64,000 nt of DNA, taken from positions 1 through 64,000 of the forward strand of contig JAEWFD010000006.1 in NCBI GenBank assembly GCA_023388995.1, written 5' to 3'. Origin of the DNA: Bacillota bacterium (GTDB lineage: Bacteria; Bacillota_I; Bacilli_A; Erysipelotrichales; Erysipelotrichaceae). The notes beneath the pieces were generated by a model, which was not told the origin of the DNA, made no database searches, and was given only the letters and a program-made list of their open reading frames with translations. Below are positions 43,892-51,467 of this stretch, piece by piece; the first letter of the stretch is position 1, and every line of letters begins with the position of its first letter. The translations under genes and the position numbers were made by a program.

Positions 43892-43920
43892 TTGACAATC
43901 TCCAACTCTATGTTTACATT
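43892..43920 (+). promoter_or_regulatory. Sigma-A promoter of the Spo0A paralogue
   Basis: TTGACA (43892-43897), a 17-base spacer and TACATT (43915-43920) precede the ATG at 43951 by 31 bases. Confidence 0.75.
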
Positions 43921-43950
43921 AAAAGCACATGGCGTATGGGGAGAAAAATC

Positions 43951-44751
43951 ATGAATCAAGATATCAAAATTTTAATCGCCGATGACAATATAGAATTATG
44001 TGAATTATTAAAAGGGCAATTCCAAGCAACTTCCGATCTTAAAGTAGTTGGCTGCTTTCATAATGGCAAAGATGCTTATGACTTTTTTCTGAAACGAAAA
44101 CCAGATGTTGTGCTGCTGGATATCGTCATGCCTTATATGGACGGATTTCGTTTTTTAGAGTTAATCAATGAAGAAGACCAGCTTGGTTCCAGTAAAATTA
44201 TTCTAATCAGTTCCATCCAGGAAGAACGTTTCATAAACTACGGATTGGAATTAGGAGCTGACTATTATATGATGAAGCCGCTTGATCCGAAGCAAGTAGA
44301 ATATCGCATTCGCAAACTGTTCGCAAAGCAAACAGAACGTACGAAAGCAAAGCCTATTGCCAAAGCTAGTGTTCCGGTCGTACGGCAGGTCAACATTCAC
44401 AGCGAAATTGCCAAGATGCTGATAGACAGCGGACTGCCAGTCCATACTCTCGGCTATAAATACTTTCAATGTGCAATTCAATATTTGCTGAATCAAAACA
44501 GCGATGTCTTTTCAATCACTAAAACCATTTACCCCTATGTTGCAATCAAATATGAAACAAGCAGTTCTTGTGTTGACAAAGCAATGCGCCACAGCATTCA
44601 GCTGGCACATCAGGACAATGGTGATGTCCTTCATTATTTTTTGCAGCAGATGAATTACAAGGACAGCACTGCCAAACCATCAAATTCCGAATTTTTAAAT
44701 TTATCCATGGAAAAAATGCGGCAAGTAATTGCCAGCAATCAAGCATCTTAA
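43951..44751 (+). CDS. Spo0A paralogue with intact receiver and divergent output domain
   Basis: A 266-residue response regulator. The receiver is complete: acidic pair ADDN (11-12), phospho-acceptor Asp57 in LLDIVMPYMDGF, Ser at 87-88 and Lys109 in MMKP. The C-terminal domain (150-266) aligns with the Spo0A output domain (KYFQCAIQYLL, CVDKAMRHSIQLAHQ, AKPSNSEFLNL). The normally invariant recognition stretch differs (SSSCVDKAMRH for TASRVERAMRH), and the segment following it is altered. It may bind other DNA, or act through dimerisation with the neighbour. The ATG at 43951 follows GGGGAG. It mirrors the degenerate copy at 43005, so the two together could form one functional pair. Confidence 0.88.
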   Translation: MNQDIKILIADDNIELCELLKGQFQATSDLKVVGCFHNGKDAYDFFLKRKPDVVLLDIVMPYMDGFRFLELINEEDQLGSSKIILISSIQEERFINYGLELGADYYMMKPLDPKQVEYRIRKLFAKQTERTKAKPIAKASVPVVRQVNIHSEIAKMLIDSGLPVHTLGYKYFQCAIQYLLNQNSDVFSITKTIYPYVAIKYETSSSCVDKAMRHSIQLAHQDNGDVLHYFLQQMNYKDSTAKPSNSEFLNLSMEKMRQVIASNQAS

Positions 44752-44814
44752 AGCACTTCGATAGATTGCATTTACCGAAACATGCCATAGTCCCGGCAAA
44801 ATCACAGAATCCAT

Positions 44815-44850
44815 AAGAAACGTCAGAAATTTGCTGCGTTTCTTTTTTAT
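44815..44850 (+). terminator. Intrinsic terminator after the Spo0A paralogue
   Basis: AGAAACG-CAG and CTG-CGTTTCT arms with a T tract. It lies about 65 bases after the stop. Confidence 0.75.
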
Positions 44851-44908
44851 GAAACTTAGACAAAAAAAGCCACAGATATTCTCTATGACTGATAACTCCC
44901 AATATTTT

Positions 44909-45229
44909 CTAGTTTTCTTTTGCTTCCATCAGTTTCAAGGCAAGATCCAATACTTTCTTCGCATTTACACTGCCATAGTCGATGGGGTTAATCGCCTCTA
45001 CCGGAACATGATATGTAGTTCCTAATTCTTTCGCCTTCTTTAGCAGATATCGCACCTGCGGTCCAAGCAAGCATACATCAACATGCTCCAGCTGCTTTTC
45101 AAATTCCGCCTGACCGACAGCATACACCTCAATATTCTCTAAATTGCGTGCCGCAATTTCTTTTTCCATTTTGGTAACGAGTAAACTGGTAGACATCCCT
45201 GCTGCACAAAACAACATAATCTTCTTCAT
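44909..45229 (-). CDS. Orphan PTS EIIB component, lactose/cellobiose type
   Basis: A 106-residue EIIB of the cellobiose/lactose family. The active cysteine is in KIMLFCAAGMSTSLLVTKME near residue 8. VEVYAVGQAEFEKQLEHV-like strands and VCLLGPQVRYLLKKAKE complete the fold. No EIIA or EIIC gene is nearby and it is followed by the convergent Spo0A-like gene, so it is an orphan. It might serve a permease elsewhere or act as a phosphorylation-dependent signal protein. Regulatory linkage to Spo0A is only suggested by proximity. Confidence 0.9.
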   Translation of the reverse strand: MKKIMLFCAAGMSTSLLVTKMEKEIAARNLENIEVYAVGQAEFEKQLEHVDVCLLGPQVRYLLKKAKELGTTYHVPVEAINPIDYGSVNAKKVLDLALKLMEAKEN

Positions 45230-45471
45230 TCTATTTCCTCCGCAAACTATATTGTATTATAGTATCAATTATACCCATAGTCAAACACGAATTGCATGAA
45301 AATATTGATTTTCAGATAATTTTTTTAATCTGTATAAATTCCCAATCCAACCATTTGTGAATGTTCGAACAAATGAAATCGCTACACTTCGCTGATGATA
45401 GGAATGTAGTCTGAATGCATGGCATTCTATTAGATTTTCTTCCTTCTTTTTCACAAGATGCGAAAACCAAC

Positions 45472-45494
45472 AAAAAAGATGCTGTTCAAGCATC
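45472..45494 (-). terminator. Terminator downstream of tRNA-Arg(CCG)
   Basis: On the minus strand GATGCT and AGCATC arms enclose TGAAC, followed by six T. It lies 12 bases after the tRNA 3' end. Confidence 0.8.
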
Positions 45495-45506
45495 ATCTTA
45501 AGCAAG

Positions 45507-45583
45507 TGGCGCGCCCGAGAGGAATTGAACCCCTAACCTTTTGAACCGGAATCAAACGCTCTATCCATTTGAACTACGGGCGC
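45507..45583 (-). tRNA. tRNA-Arg (anticodon CCG)
   Basis: A 77-base tRNA with CCA encoded. Acceptor GCGCCCG/CGGGCGC, discriminator G, anticodon stem TTTGA/TCAAA with loop TTCCGGT giving CCG, and T-loop GGTTCAATTCC. It reads CGG codons. Confidence 0.93.
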
Positions 45584-45592
45584 TAATCAAAC

Positions 45593-45620
45593 AAAAAACA
45601 AGAAGCTTTTACTTCTTGTT
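45593..45620 (-). terminator. Hairpin between tRNA-Val and tRNA-Arg
   Basis: AACAAGAAG and CTTCTTGTT arms around a six-base loop, followed on the minus strand by a T run. It may terminate the tRNA-Val transcript or mark a processing site if the two tRNAs are co-transcribed. Confidence 0.7.
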
Positions 45621-45628
45621 AGAAGTAA

Positions 45629-45704
45629 TGGTGGTCGCTAGGAGACTCGAACTCATGACCCCTTGCACGTCAAGCAAGTGCTCTCCCAACTGAGCTAAGC
45701 GACC
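45629..45704 (-). tRNA. tRNA-Val (anticodon GAC)
   Basis: A 76-base tRNA with CCA. Acceptor GGTCGCT/AGCGACC, discriminator A, anticodon stem CTTGC/GCAAG with loop TTGACGT giving GAC, and T-loop AGTTCGAGTCT. Confidence 0.95.
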
Positions 45705-45764
45705 ATATCCTATAAAATAATAGGGTATTTTATACGAAAAGTCAAGGTTCTTTTTATAGTTCAA

Positions 45765-45950
45765 CTAGGAAGCCATCGGCTTTTTATGGTCTTTGCGATA
45801 TGCCTCGTAAAGTCCTTTTCCGCTGCCCGGTTTACATCCGGATGAACAATCACTGCAGCTGATACCGCATGGATTGCGAAGAATTACTAACTTGCGAATT
45901 GCCAGAAATATCCACAGAGCAATCAATGCTCCAATAATAATAGTAGCCAT
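45765..45950 (-). CDS. FeoB-associated Cys-rich membrane protein
   Basis: A 61-residue protein with one N-terminal membrane segment (TIIIGALIALWIFLAI) and a cysteine cluster CGISCSDCSSGC (C-x3-C-x2-C-x3-C), then a basic tail. This is the pattern of the FeoB-associated Cys-rich membrane protein family. That family is usually next to feoB; here the nearest feoB (at position 1) is over 45 kb away, so it is displaced. It probably supports iron delivery or assembly at the membrane. RBS AAAGGAGC precedes the ATG. Confidence 0.82.
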   Translation of the reverse strand: MATIIIGALIALWIFLAIRKLVILRNPCGISCSDCSSGCKPGSGKGLYEAYRKDHKKPMAS

Positions 45951-46164
45951 ATCGTGCTCCTTTCTTAGGTAAGCTTATGCTAACATAATATGATTGAACT
46001 GTCAATTCGGAAACGGTGGTTTTATTGTACAGCTTTCGTTCATACTAATGAGGGATGTCGGTTTCCAGTACTTCGTGATATTTCAGTTGTCAAGATAGCG
46101 TGAATTTGCTATAATGATTGCGCTAGTGTATCAAATAAATATCAATGAGGGTAGGTGTGAACTG

Positions 46165-46386
46165 ATGTTAGATATTATATTAATGATTGTGGCCGTTTTA
46201 TTGATTCTTCTTTCTTTGGTGCAAGGAGGCAAGACAGAAGGTGCCAGCGGTGCTTTAACCGGTAGTTCAGGTATCAACTTATTTGCCAACAGCAAAGAAC
46301 GTGGCAGTGAAAAAGTGCTTTCTAACCTAACAATGGTTATTGGTATTTTATTCTTTGTCCTCGTACTTGTCAGAAGAATTTTCTAA
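46165..46386 (+). CDS. secG: Preprotein translocase subunit SecG
   Basis: A 73-residue membrane subunit of the Sec translocon. Two hydrophobic segments (LDIILMIVAVLLILLSLVQG and MVIGILFFVLVLVRRIF) flank a Gly/Ser-rich loop (GGKTEGASGALTGSSG), as in SecG. The ATG at 46165 was chosen over an upstream in-frame ATG because of GAGGGTAGGTG before it. It heads the secG-rnr-smpB locus conserved in many Firmicutes. Confidence 0.92.
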   Translation: MLDIILMIVAVLLILLSLVQGGKTEGASGALTGSSGINLFANSKERGSEKVLSNLTMVIGILFFVLVLVRRIF

Positions 46387-46387
46387 T

Positions 46388-46408
46388 AAGGGCCTAGTGC
46401 CCTTTTTT
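46388..46408 (+). terminator. Short terminator or attenuator between secG and rnr
   Basis: AAGGGC and GCCCTT arms with a CTAGT loop, followed by TTTT, right after the secG stop. Such weak terminators in this locus reduce rnr transcription relative to secG. Confidence 0.75.
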
Positions 46409-46425
46409 GTTTCAAGGAGGTATAC

Positions 46426-48609
46426 ATGAATACTGAACAACTCTTAACACTTATCCGGAATGCCGGGCCCAAAGGATGCTCCATTGAGGAAATGCAAGCA
46501 GCACTTGCAATTACCAAGAAAGCTGACTTCACAAGTTTATTGAAACTGCTGAATGAATTAACTGAGCAATATCAAATTGCATTAAATCATAAACAATATT
46601 ATGTATTGCCTAAATACGTCAATCTCTTTACCGGTATTCTGCGGTTGAATAAGAAAGGGTTTGGCTTTGTCGAGATTGCCGAGGAAGAGATGGATGATAT
46701 TTATATCGGCCAAAACGATCTGAATTTTGCCATGGATAAAGACAAAGTTGTTGTGGATCTTACGCAAACACCGAACTCAACATTCGGAAAAGTGATTGCT
46801 ATTTTAGATCACGGAACAAAATTTCTGGTAGGAACAGCAAGAAAAAAAGCATTGCATTGGGTTTTGGAATGCGATAATACCAAGATCATGGTTCCTGTTA
46901 TGATTGAAGATGCCGGTGCTCATAAGCTGATAGATGGATATAAAATAAAATTGAATATTACACAATACTTGAAAAACAAATTAGTTGGTCAAGTTGATCA
47001 AATATTGGGTCATGAAAAAGAGCCGGGTGTTGATGTCTTATCCATTTTAACGGAATATGATATCTTTCCGGAGTTTAATCATGCCGTGCTGGAACAAGTC
47101 AGCAAGATCCCTGATAAAGTCATGAGCTACCAGAAGAAAAACCGCGTTGACTTGCGTGATGTCTGGGTTTGCACGATTGACGGCGAAGATGCGAAGGATT
47201 TGGATGATGCCATCAGCATCAAGCGTTTGGATGACGGATATCTGCTTGGTGTTCATATTGCGGATGTATCTTATTATGTCACGCAATACAGTCCCCTCGA
47301 TCTGGAAGCCTACAACAGAGGAACCTCTGTTTACGTAGCTGACCGCGTAGTGCCGATGCTGCCGCATCCGCTCTCCAGCGGTGTCTGCTCTTTGCAGCCC
47401 CACGTAGATCGTTTAACTTTAACTTGTGAAATGGAATTTGACAAGGATGGTCATTGCACAGATTATCGCTTGTTTCCTTCCTTGATCCGTTCTAAAAACC
47501 GCATGACCTATACCAATGTCAATCGCATCTTAGATCAGGATCCGGAAATGATCAAGAAATATCAAGATCATGTAGAAGATTTTCAGCTGATGCACGAGCT
47601 TTCCTTGAAAATCCGGGGATTGCGCTATGAACGAGGAGCAATCGATTTTGACACTTCAGAAGCCAAATTGGTGGTAAATGAAGCAGGCAAAGTTACGGAT
47701 ATCTACCGCAGGGAACGATTCGAAGCAGAACGGATCATTGAAGATTTTATGATCAGTGCCAACGAATGCGTTGCCCAGCATATGCGCTACCTCGAATTGC
47801 CTTTCCTGTATCGCATTCATGAAGAGCCGGAAGCCAAGAAGATCCGGGAATTTGCCAAGATTGCGTTGCTTTTAGGCTATCGTTATAAAGGCAGTGCCAA
47901 TCAATCACGCGTTAAAGATTTTCAGACTATTTTGGAACAGGCAAAAGACAGCGAAGAATATCCTGTTCTTTCCATGTGGATGCTGCGCAGCATGAGCAAA
48001 GCCAAATATGATCCGCATTGCTTAGGCCATTTTGGCTTAGCCAGTGAAAACTATACCCACTTTACATCGCCAATCCGCCGCTATCCTGATTTGATTGTGC
48101 ATCGCATGCTGCGCAAATATGTATTTCAGGACGAGCATGATTTAGCTAAAATCCAGCAAGATGCGCAAGCAATGTCTGATATTGCATTGCAGTCAAGCAG
48201 CCGCGAAAGAGCGGCAGTGGATGCCGAACGTGCGGTAGAAGCGATGAAAAAAGCGGAATTCTTTGAAGATAAAATCAACATGCAGTATAATGGAATTATC
48301 AGCAGTGTAACCAACTTCGGAATGTTTATTGAATTGGAGAACACGGTTGAAGGACTTGTACATATTCAAACGATGTATGATGATTACTATCATTTTGACA
48401 GCGGGCGGCAAGCTCTTGTCGGAGAACACAGCGGCAAACTATACCGTCTGGGACAAAAAGTACGGGTTTGCGTCAAACAAGCCTCTAAAAAGAATGCGAC
48501 AATTGATTTCGAGTTAGTGTATGACCGCAAAACAAGCGGAAGACGCCCATTCGCCAAAAAAGCCGCATCTTCCGCAAAACCGAAAAGACAACCCCGAAAG
48601 GAGCGTTAG
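46426..48609 (+). CDS. rnr: Ribonuclease R
   Basis: A 727-residue 3'-5' exoribonuclease of the RNase II superfamily that degrades structured RNA and tmRNA-tagged nonstop mRNA. N-terminal winged helix (1-60) is followed by the cold-shock domains (LFTGILRLNKKGFGFVEI), and by the RNB catalytic core with TIDGEDAKDLDDAISIKR, which supplies the metal-binding aspartates. The C-terminal S1 domain (QYNGIISSVTNFGMFIELEN) and a basic tail rich in Lys and Arg complete the protein. RBS AAGGAGG. Functional linkage with SmpB and tmRNA downstream is established for this family. Confidence 0.97.
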   Translation: MNTEQLLTLIRNAGPKGCSIEEMQAALAITKKADFTSLLKLLNELTEQYQIALNHKQYYVLPKYVNLFTGILRLNKKGFGFVEIAEEEMDDIYIGQNDLNFAMDKDKVVVDLTQTPNSTFGKVIAILDHGTKFLVGTARKKALHWVLECDNTKIMVPVMIEDAGAHKLIDGYKIKLNITQYLKNKLVGQVDQILGHEKEPGVDVLSILTEYDIFPEFNHAVLEQVSKIPDKVMSYQKKNRVDLRDVWVCTIDGEDAKDLDDAISIKRLDDGYLLGVHIADVSYYVTQYSPLDLEAYNRGTSVYVADRVVPMLPHPLSSGVCSLQPHVDRLTLTCEMEFDKDGHCTDYRLFPSLIRSKNRMTYTNVNRILDQDPEMIKKYQDHVEDFQLMHELSLKIRGLRYERGAIDFDTSEAKLVVNEAGKVTDIYRRERFEAERIIEDFMISANECVAQHMRYLELPFLYRIHEEPEAKKIREFAKIALLLGYRYKGSANQSRVKDFQTILEQAKDSEEYPVLSMWMLRSMSKAKYDPHCLGHFGLASENYTHFTSPIRRYPDLIVHRMLRKYVFQDEHDLAKIQQDAQAMSDIALQSSSRERAAVDAERAVEAMKKAEFFEDKINMQYNGIISSVTNFGMFIELENTVEGLVHIQTMYDDYYHFDSGRQALVGEHSGKLYRLGQKVRVCVKQASKKNATIDFELVYDRKTSGRRPFAKKAASSAKPKRQPRKER

Positions 48610-48628
48610 CTGAATATCAGCGCTGCGT

Positions 48629-49762
48629 ATGAAAAAATGGTATCTCTTATGTCTGTTAGCTTGTGTTGGATGTGCTGTTGTGAAAGCCCCGGTAATCGAT
48701 GATAAACCGCTTCCTGTCATACCGAAGGATGATATTGTATTATCTTTTGCAGCAGTAGGCGACAATTTGATTCATGGTGCTGTATATCATGATGCCCGCA
48801 TTGCTGCGAACATCTATGATTTCACCCCGATGTATGAACCTGTAAAGGAAGATATCGTCAAAGCAGATATCGCCTTCATCAATCAGGAAACGATTCTTGG
48901 CGGCAAAGCAATGGGTTTATCGCATTATCCGCTCTTCAATTCACCGGAAGAAGTCGCCCAGGCCATTTCAACACTAGGGTTTGATTTGGTGAATCATGCG
49001 AGCAATCATTCGCTGGACAAAGGGGAAAAAGGCATTTTAAATGCTATTGCCACCTGGCGCCAATATCCCGACATTGTAATGAACGGCATCCATGACAGCA
49101 GCGAGGCACAGCAAACCATTCCTCTTTTAAAGCGGAATGATGTTACGATTGCCTTTCTTGCCTATACGCAAAATACCAATGGCTTGCAGCCGCCGAAAGG
49201 AAAAGGCTATTTGGTAGATTACATTGACAAGAAGCGTATTGAGCATGATGTAAAGAAAGCCAAGGAATTGGCTGACCTGGTTATTGTTTCCATGCATTGG
49301 GGATCAGAAGATACCTTTGCAGCAAATGACTATCAGAAAGAATATGCTGACTTTTTGCATGAGTTAAAGGTTGACGTTGTAATTGGAACTCATCCGCATA
49401 CCATTCAGCCCGTTGCCATGAAACAAACTGGCGATCATCAAACATTAATCATCTACTCCCTTGGCAACTTTCTTTCAGCTCAGGATGATGTCGATAATAT
49501 GATGGAATTGATGATGAAATGGTCGATCCGCATTCAGCAGGAGCCCAAAAAAGTTACCATTGAAAATGTAACCTGCGTTCCGCTGATCAATCATTTCGCA
49601 GCAGGATTCAAACAATTTCGTGTTTATAAGTATAAAGACTACACCAAAGAATTATTGAGCAAGCATGGCTTGCAGGGATATAAAGGTCAAAGCATGACTT
49701 TTCCCAATCTAACAAAGAAATTTAATGAGGTACTTTCCGATGGGTGCAAAATCGATTTATAA
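48629..49762 (+). CDS. CapA-family lipoprotein, poly-gamma-glutamate synthesis/metallophosphatase fold, copy 1
   Basis: A 377-residue secreted protein of the CapA (PGA_cap) family. The N-terminus MKKWYLLCLLACVGCA is a probable lipoprotein signal, although the residue at -3 is Cys, which is unusual. The metallophosphatase-like core has AAVGDNLIHGAVYHDA, AFINQETILGG, FDLVNHASNHSLDKG and VIGTHPHTIQP. No strong ribosome site precedes the ATG: the nearest GGAG belongs to the rnr 3' end, so it may be translated by coupling. It is followed by an overlapping paralogue. Whether it makes polyglutamate or acts on the cell wall is unknown. Confidence 0.85.
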   Translation: MKKWYLLCLLACVGCAVVKAPVIDDKPLPVIPKDDIVLSFAAVGDNLIHGAVYHDARIAANIYDFTPMYEPVKEDIVKADIAFINQETILGGKAMGLSHYPLFNSPEEVAQAISTLGFDLVNHASNHSLDKGEKGILNAIATWRQYPDIVMNGIHDSSEAQQTIPLLKRNDVTIAFLAYTQNTNGLQPPKGKGYLVDYIDKKRIEHDVKKAKELADLVIVSMHWGSEDTFAANDYQKEYADFLHELKVDVVIGTHPHTIQPVAMKQTGDHQTLIIYSLGNFLSAQDDVDNMMELMMKWSIRIQQEPKKVTIENVTCVPLINHFAAGFKQFRVYKYKDYTKELLSKHGLQGYKGQSMTFPNLTKKFNEVLSDGCKIDL

Positions 49763-50942
49763 AGTTATAACCTATATTTGTATTGTAGTTTTAGCGGGCT
49801 GTGCAATGCAGCCAACTCCGCAGCCGCCAAAGACAACAACTACCGCTCCGGTGGAAGAACCGCCGAAACCAGCGGAAACACGGGTATCTTTTGTGGGTGT
49901 GGGAGACAACCTGATTCACGAAACCATTTATTTGGATGCAAAAAACAATGCATCCCAAGAAGGAAAAGAAGGCTATGACTTCTCACCTATGTATACTAAA
50001 ATGAAACCGCTCATTGAAGCAGCCGATCTGGCATTTCTCAATCAGGAAACAATTCTTGGCGGAGATGATCGCGGATTAAGCGGATATCCTGTTTTCAATT
50101 CCCCTTCCATACTGGCCGATCAAATGATCGAAGTTGGCTTCGACTTGTTCAATCATGCATCAAATCATTCTATGGATAAGGGGAAAAAAGGAATTGAGCA
50201 CGCAGCAGCACTATGGCGCAGCAAGCCCAACATTGCAATGAGCGGCATCTACGATTCGGAAGAAGACCGGAATACGCCGCGGATCATTGAGCGCAAGGGC
50301 ATCCGGTTTGCCTTTTTGGCTTATACCTACGGTACCAATGGCATTAAAATACCTGATTCCTATCTTGTTTCTTTATTTGATAAAGATAAAATAAAAGCAG
50401 ATGTAGATCGGGTACGCAGTTTGGCTGATGTCATTATTGTCAGCGCCCATTGGGGAACCGAAGGAATATTTACCGCCAATTCTATGCAGAAAGAATACGC
50501 GAAGTATTTATCCTCACTTGGTGTTGACGTAGTAATCGGAACCCATCCTCATACCATTCAGCCAATTGAGTGGCTGCGCAATGACACAGGTAAAGAAACA
50601 TTGGTGGTTTATTCCCTGGGAAATTTTATCAGCGGCATGCTGGATGTATATAATTTATTAGGCGGAATGATCGGCATGGAGTTTGTAAGACAGCCTGATG
50701 ATACAGAAGTAACAATTGAACATGTGACTTGGACACCGCTGGTAACGCACTATGACGGCAATCCAAATAACATCATAAAGGAACGCTATCATTATGAAGT
50801 CATGCCTCTATCCGCTTATACTGAGGAACTTGCAAAACGTCATGCTCTTAATGGATACAACAAGCAGACAGTCTCCATCGAAAACTACCGGCAGAAAACA
50901 AAAGATGTGATTCAATCCAGCGTTGAAATTATTTGGGAATAA
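49740..50942 (+). CDS. CapA-family lipoprotein, copy 2
   Basis: A 400-residue paralogue of the preceding gene. Its signal has a classical lipobox (YICIVVLAGCAMQ), then a Pro/Thr-rich linker (PTPQPPKTTTTAPVEEPPK) and the core: GVGDNLIHETIYLDA, LAFLNQETILGGDDRGLS, FDLFNHASNHSMDKGK and VVIGTHPHTIQPIE. The start at 49740 has GAGG nine bases upstream and overlaps the previous stop by 23 bases, so they are coupled. The pair splits the usual rnr-smpB adjacency. High similarity of motifs suggests tandem duplication, with some divergence of the linker. Confidence 0.88.
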   Translation: MGAKSIYKVITYICIVVLAGCAMQPTPQPPKTTTTAPVEEPPKPAETRVSFVGVGDNLIHETIYLDAKNNASQEGKEGYDFSPMYTKMKPLIEAADLAFLNQETILGGDDRGLSGYPVFNSPSILADQMIEVGFDLFNHASNHSMDKGKKGIEHAAALWRSKPNIAMSGIYDSEEDRNTPRIIERKGIRFAFLAYTYGTNGIKIPDSYLVSLFDKDKIKADVDRVRSLADVIIVSAHWGTEGIFTANSMQKEYAKYLSSLGVDVVIGTHPHTIQPIEWLRNDTGKETLVVYSLGNFISGMLDVYNLLGGMIGMEFVRQPDDTEVTIEHVTWTPLVTHYDGNPNNIIKERYHYEVMPLSAYTEELAKRHALNGYNKQTVSIENYRQKTKDVIQSSVEIIWE

Positions 50943-50953
50943 AGGGGATCTAT

Positions 50954-51415
50954 ATGGAGAAAACAAAAAAGATCATTACCAACAACAAACGAGCAAATCA
51001 TGATTATTTTTTAGAAGAACGTTTTGAATGCGGACTGGTTCTCACCGGAACAGAAATCAAATCAATCCGCAAAGGAAGTGCCCAGCTGAAAGAGTCCTAT
51101 ATTACGTTTCTCAATCATGAAGCTTTTATCAAAGGTATGTACATCGGTGCTTACGAATTTGGGAATCGCTTTAATCATGATGAAAAACGCGACCGCAAAT
51201 TGCTGCTTCACAAAAGTGAAATCCGCAAGCTGCAGCAAAAAGTACAATTAAAGGGATATACCGTTGTTCCGACAATATTGTACTTGACGAATGGACGCGC
51301 CAAGCTGGAGATTGCACTTGCCAAAGGAAAAGATGTTCACGATAAACGCGAAACACAGAAAGAAAAAGACGCAAAGCGCGAAATCGAAAAAGCGCTCAAA
51401 CTACGTTTTCAATAA
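50954..51415 (+). CDS. smpB: SsrA-binding protein SmpB
   Basis: A 153-residue RNA-binding protein that carries tmRNA to stalled ribosomes. ITNNKRANHDYFLEERFECG, then VLTGTEIKSIRKGSAQLKES and IGAYEFGNRFNHDEKRDRKL are the family signatures, and the basic C-terminal tail (KRETQKEKDAKREIEKALK) enters the mRNA channel. RBS AAAGGGGATC. Its partner tmRNA lies 3.5 kb downstream at 54910, separated by unrelated genes. Confidence 0.97.
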   Translation: MEKTKKIITNNKRANHDYFLEERFECGLVLTGTEIKSIRKGSAQLKESYITFLNHEAFIKGMYIGAYEFGNRFNHDEKRDRKLLLHKSEIRKLQQKVQLKGYTVVPTILYLTNGRAKLEIALAKGKDVHDKRETQKEKDAKREIEKALKLRFQ

Positions 51416-51434
51416 CACCTTTGGGTGTTTTTTT
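51414..51434 (+). terminator. Intrinsic terminator after smpB
   Basis: AACACC and GGTGTT arms around TTTG, followed by a seven-T run, at the smpB stop codon. Confidence 0.85.
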
Positions 51435-51438
51435 GCAA

Positions 51439-51467
51439 ACAAAAACGCAGTATTGCTACTGCGTTTA
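51439..51467 (-). terminator. Intrinsic terminator after the DUF2207 gene
   Basis: On the minus strand AACGCAGTA and TACTGCGTT arms enclose GCAA, followed by TTTTG. It overlaps the 3' end of the gene at 51465. Confidence 0.75.

Noticed and set aside
45281..45505. 74-codon minus-strand frame next to tRNA-Arg
   Set aside because: It includes the tRNA terminator and has no ribosome site or recognisable domain.
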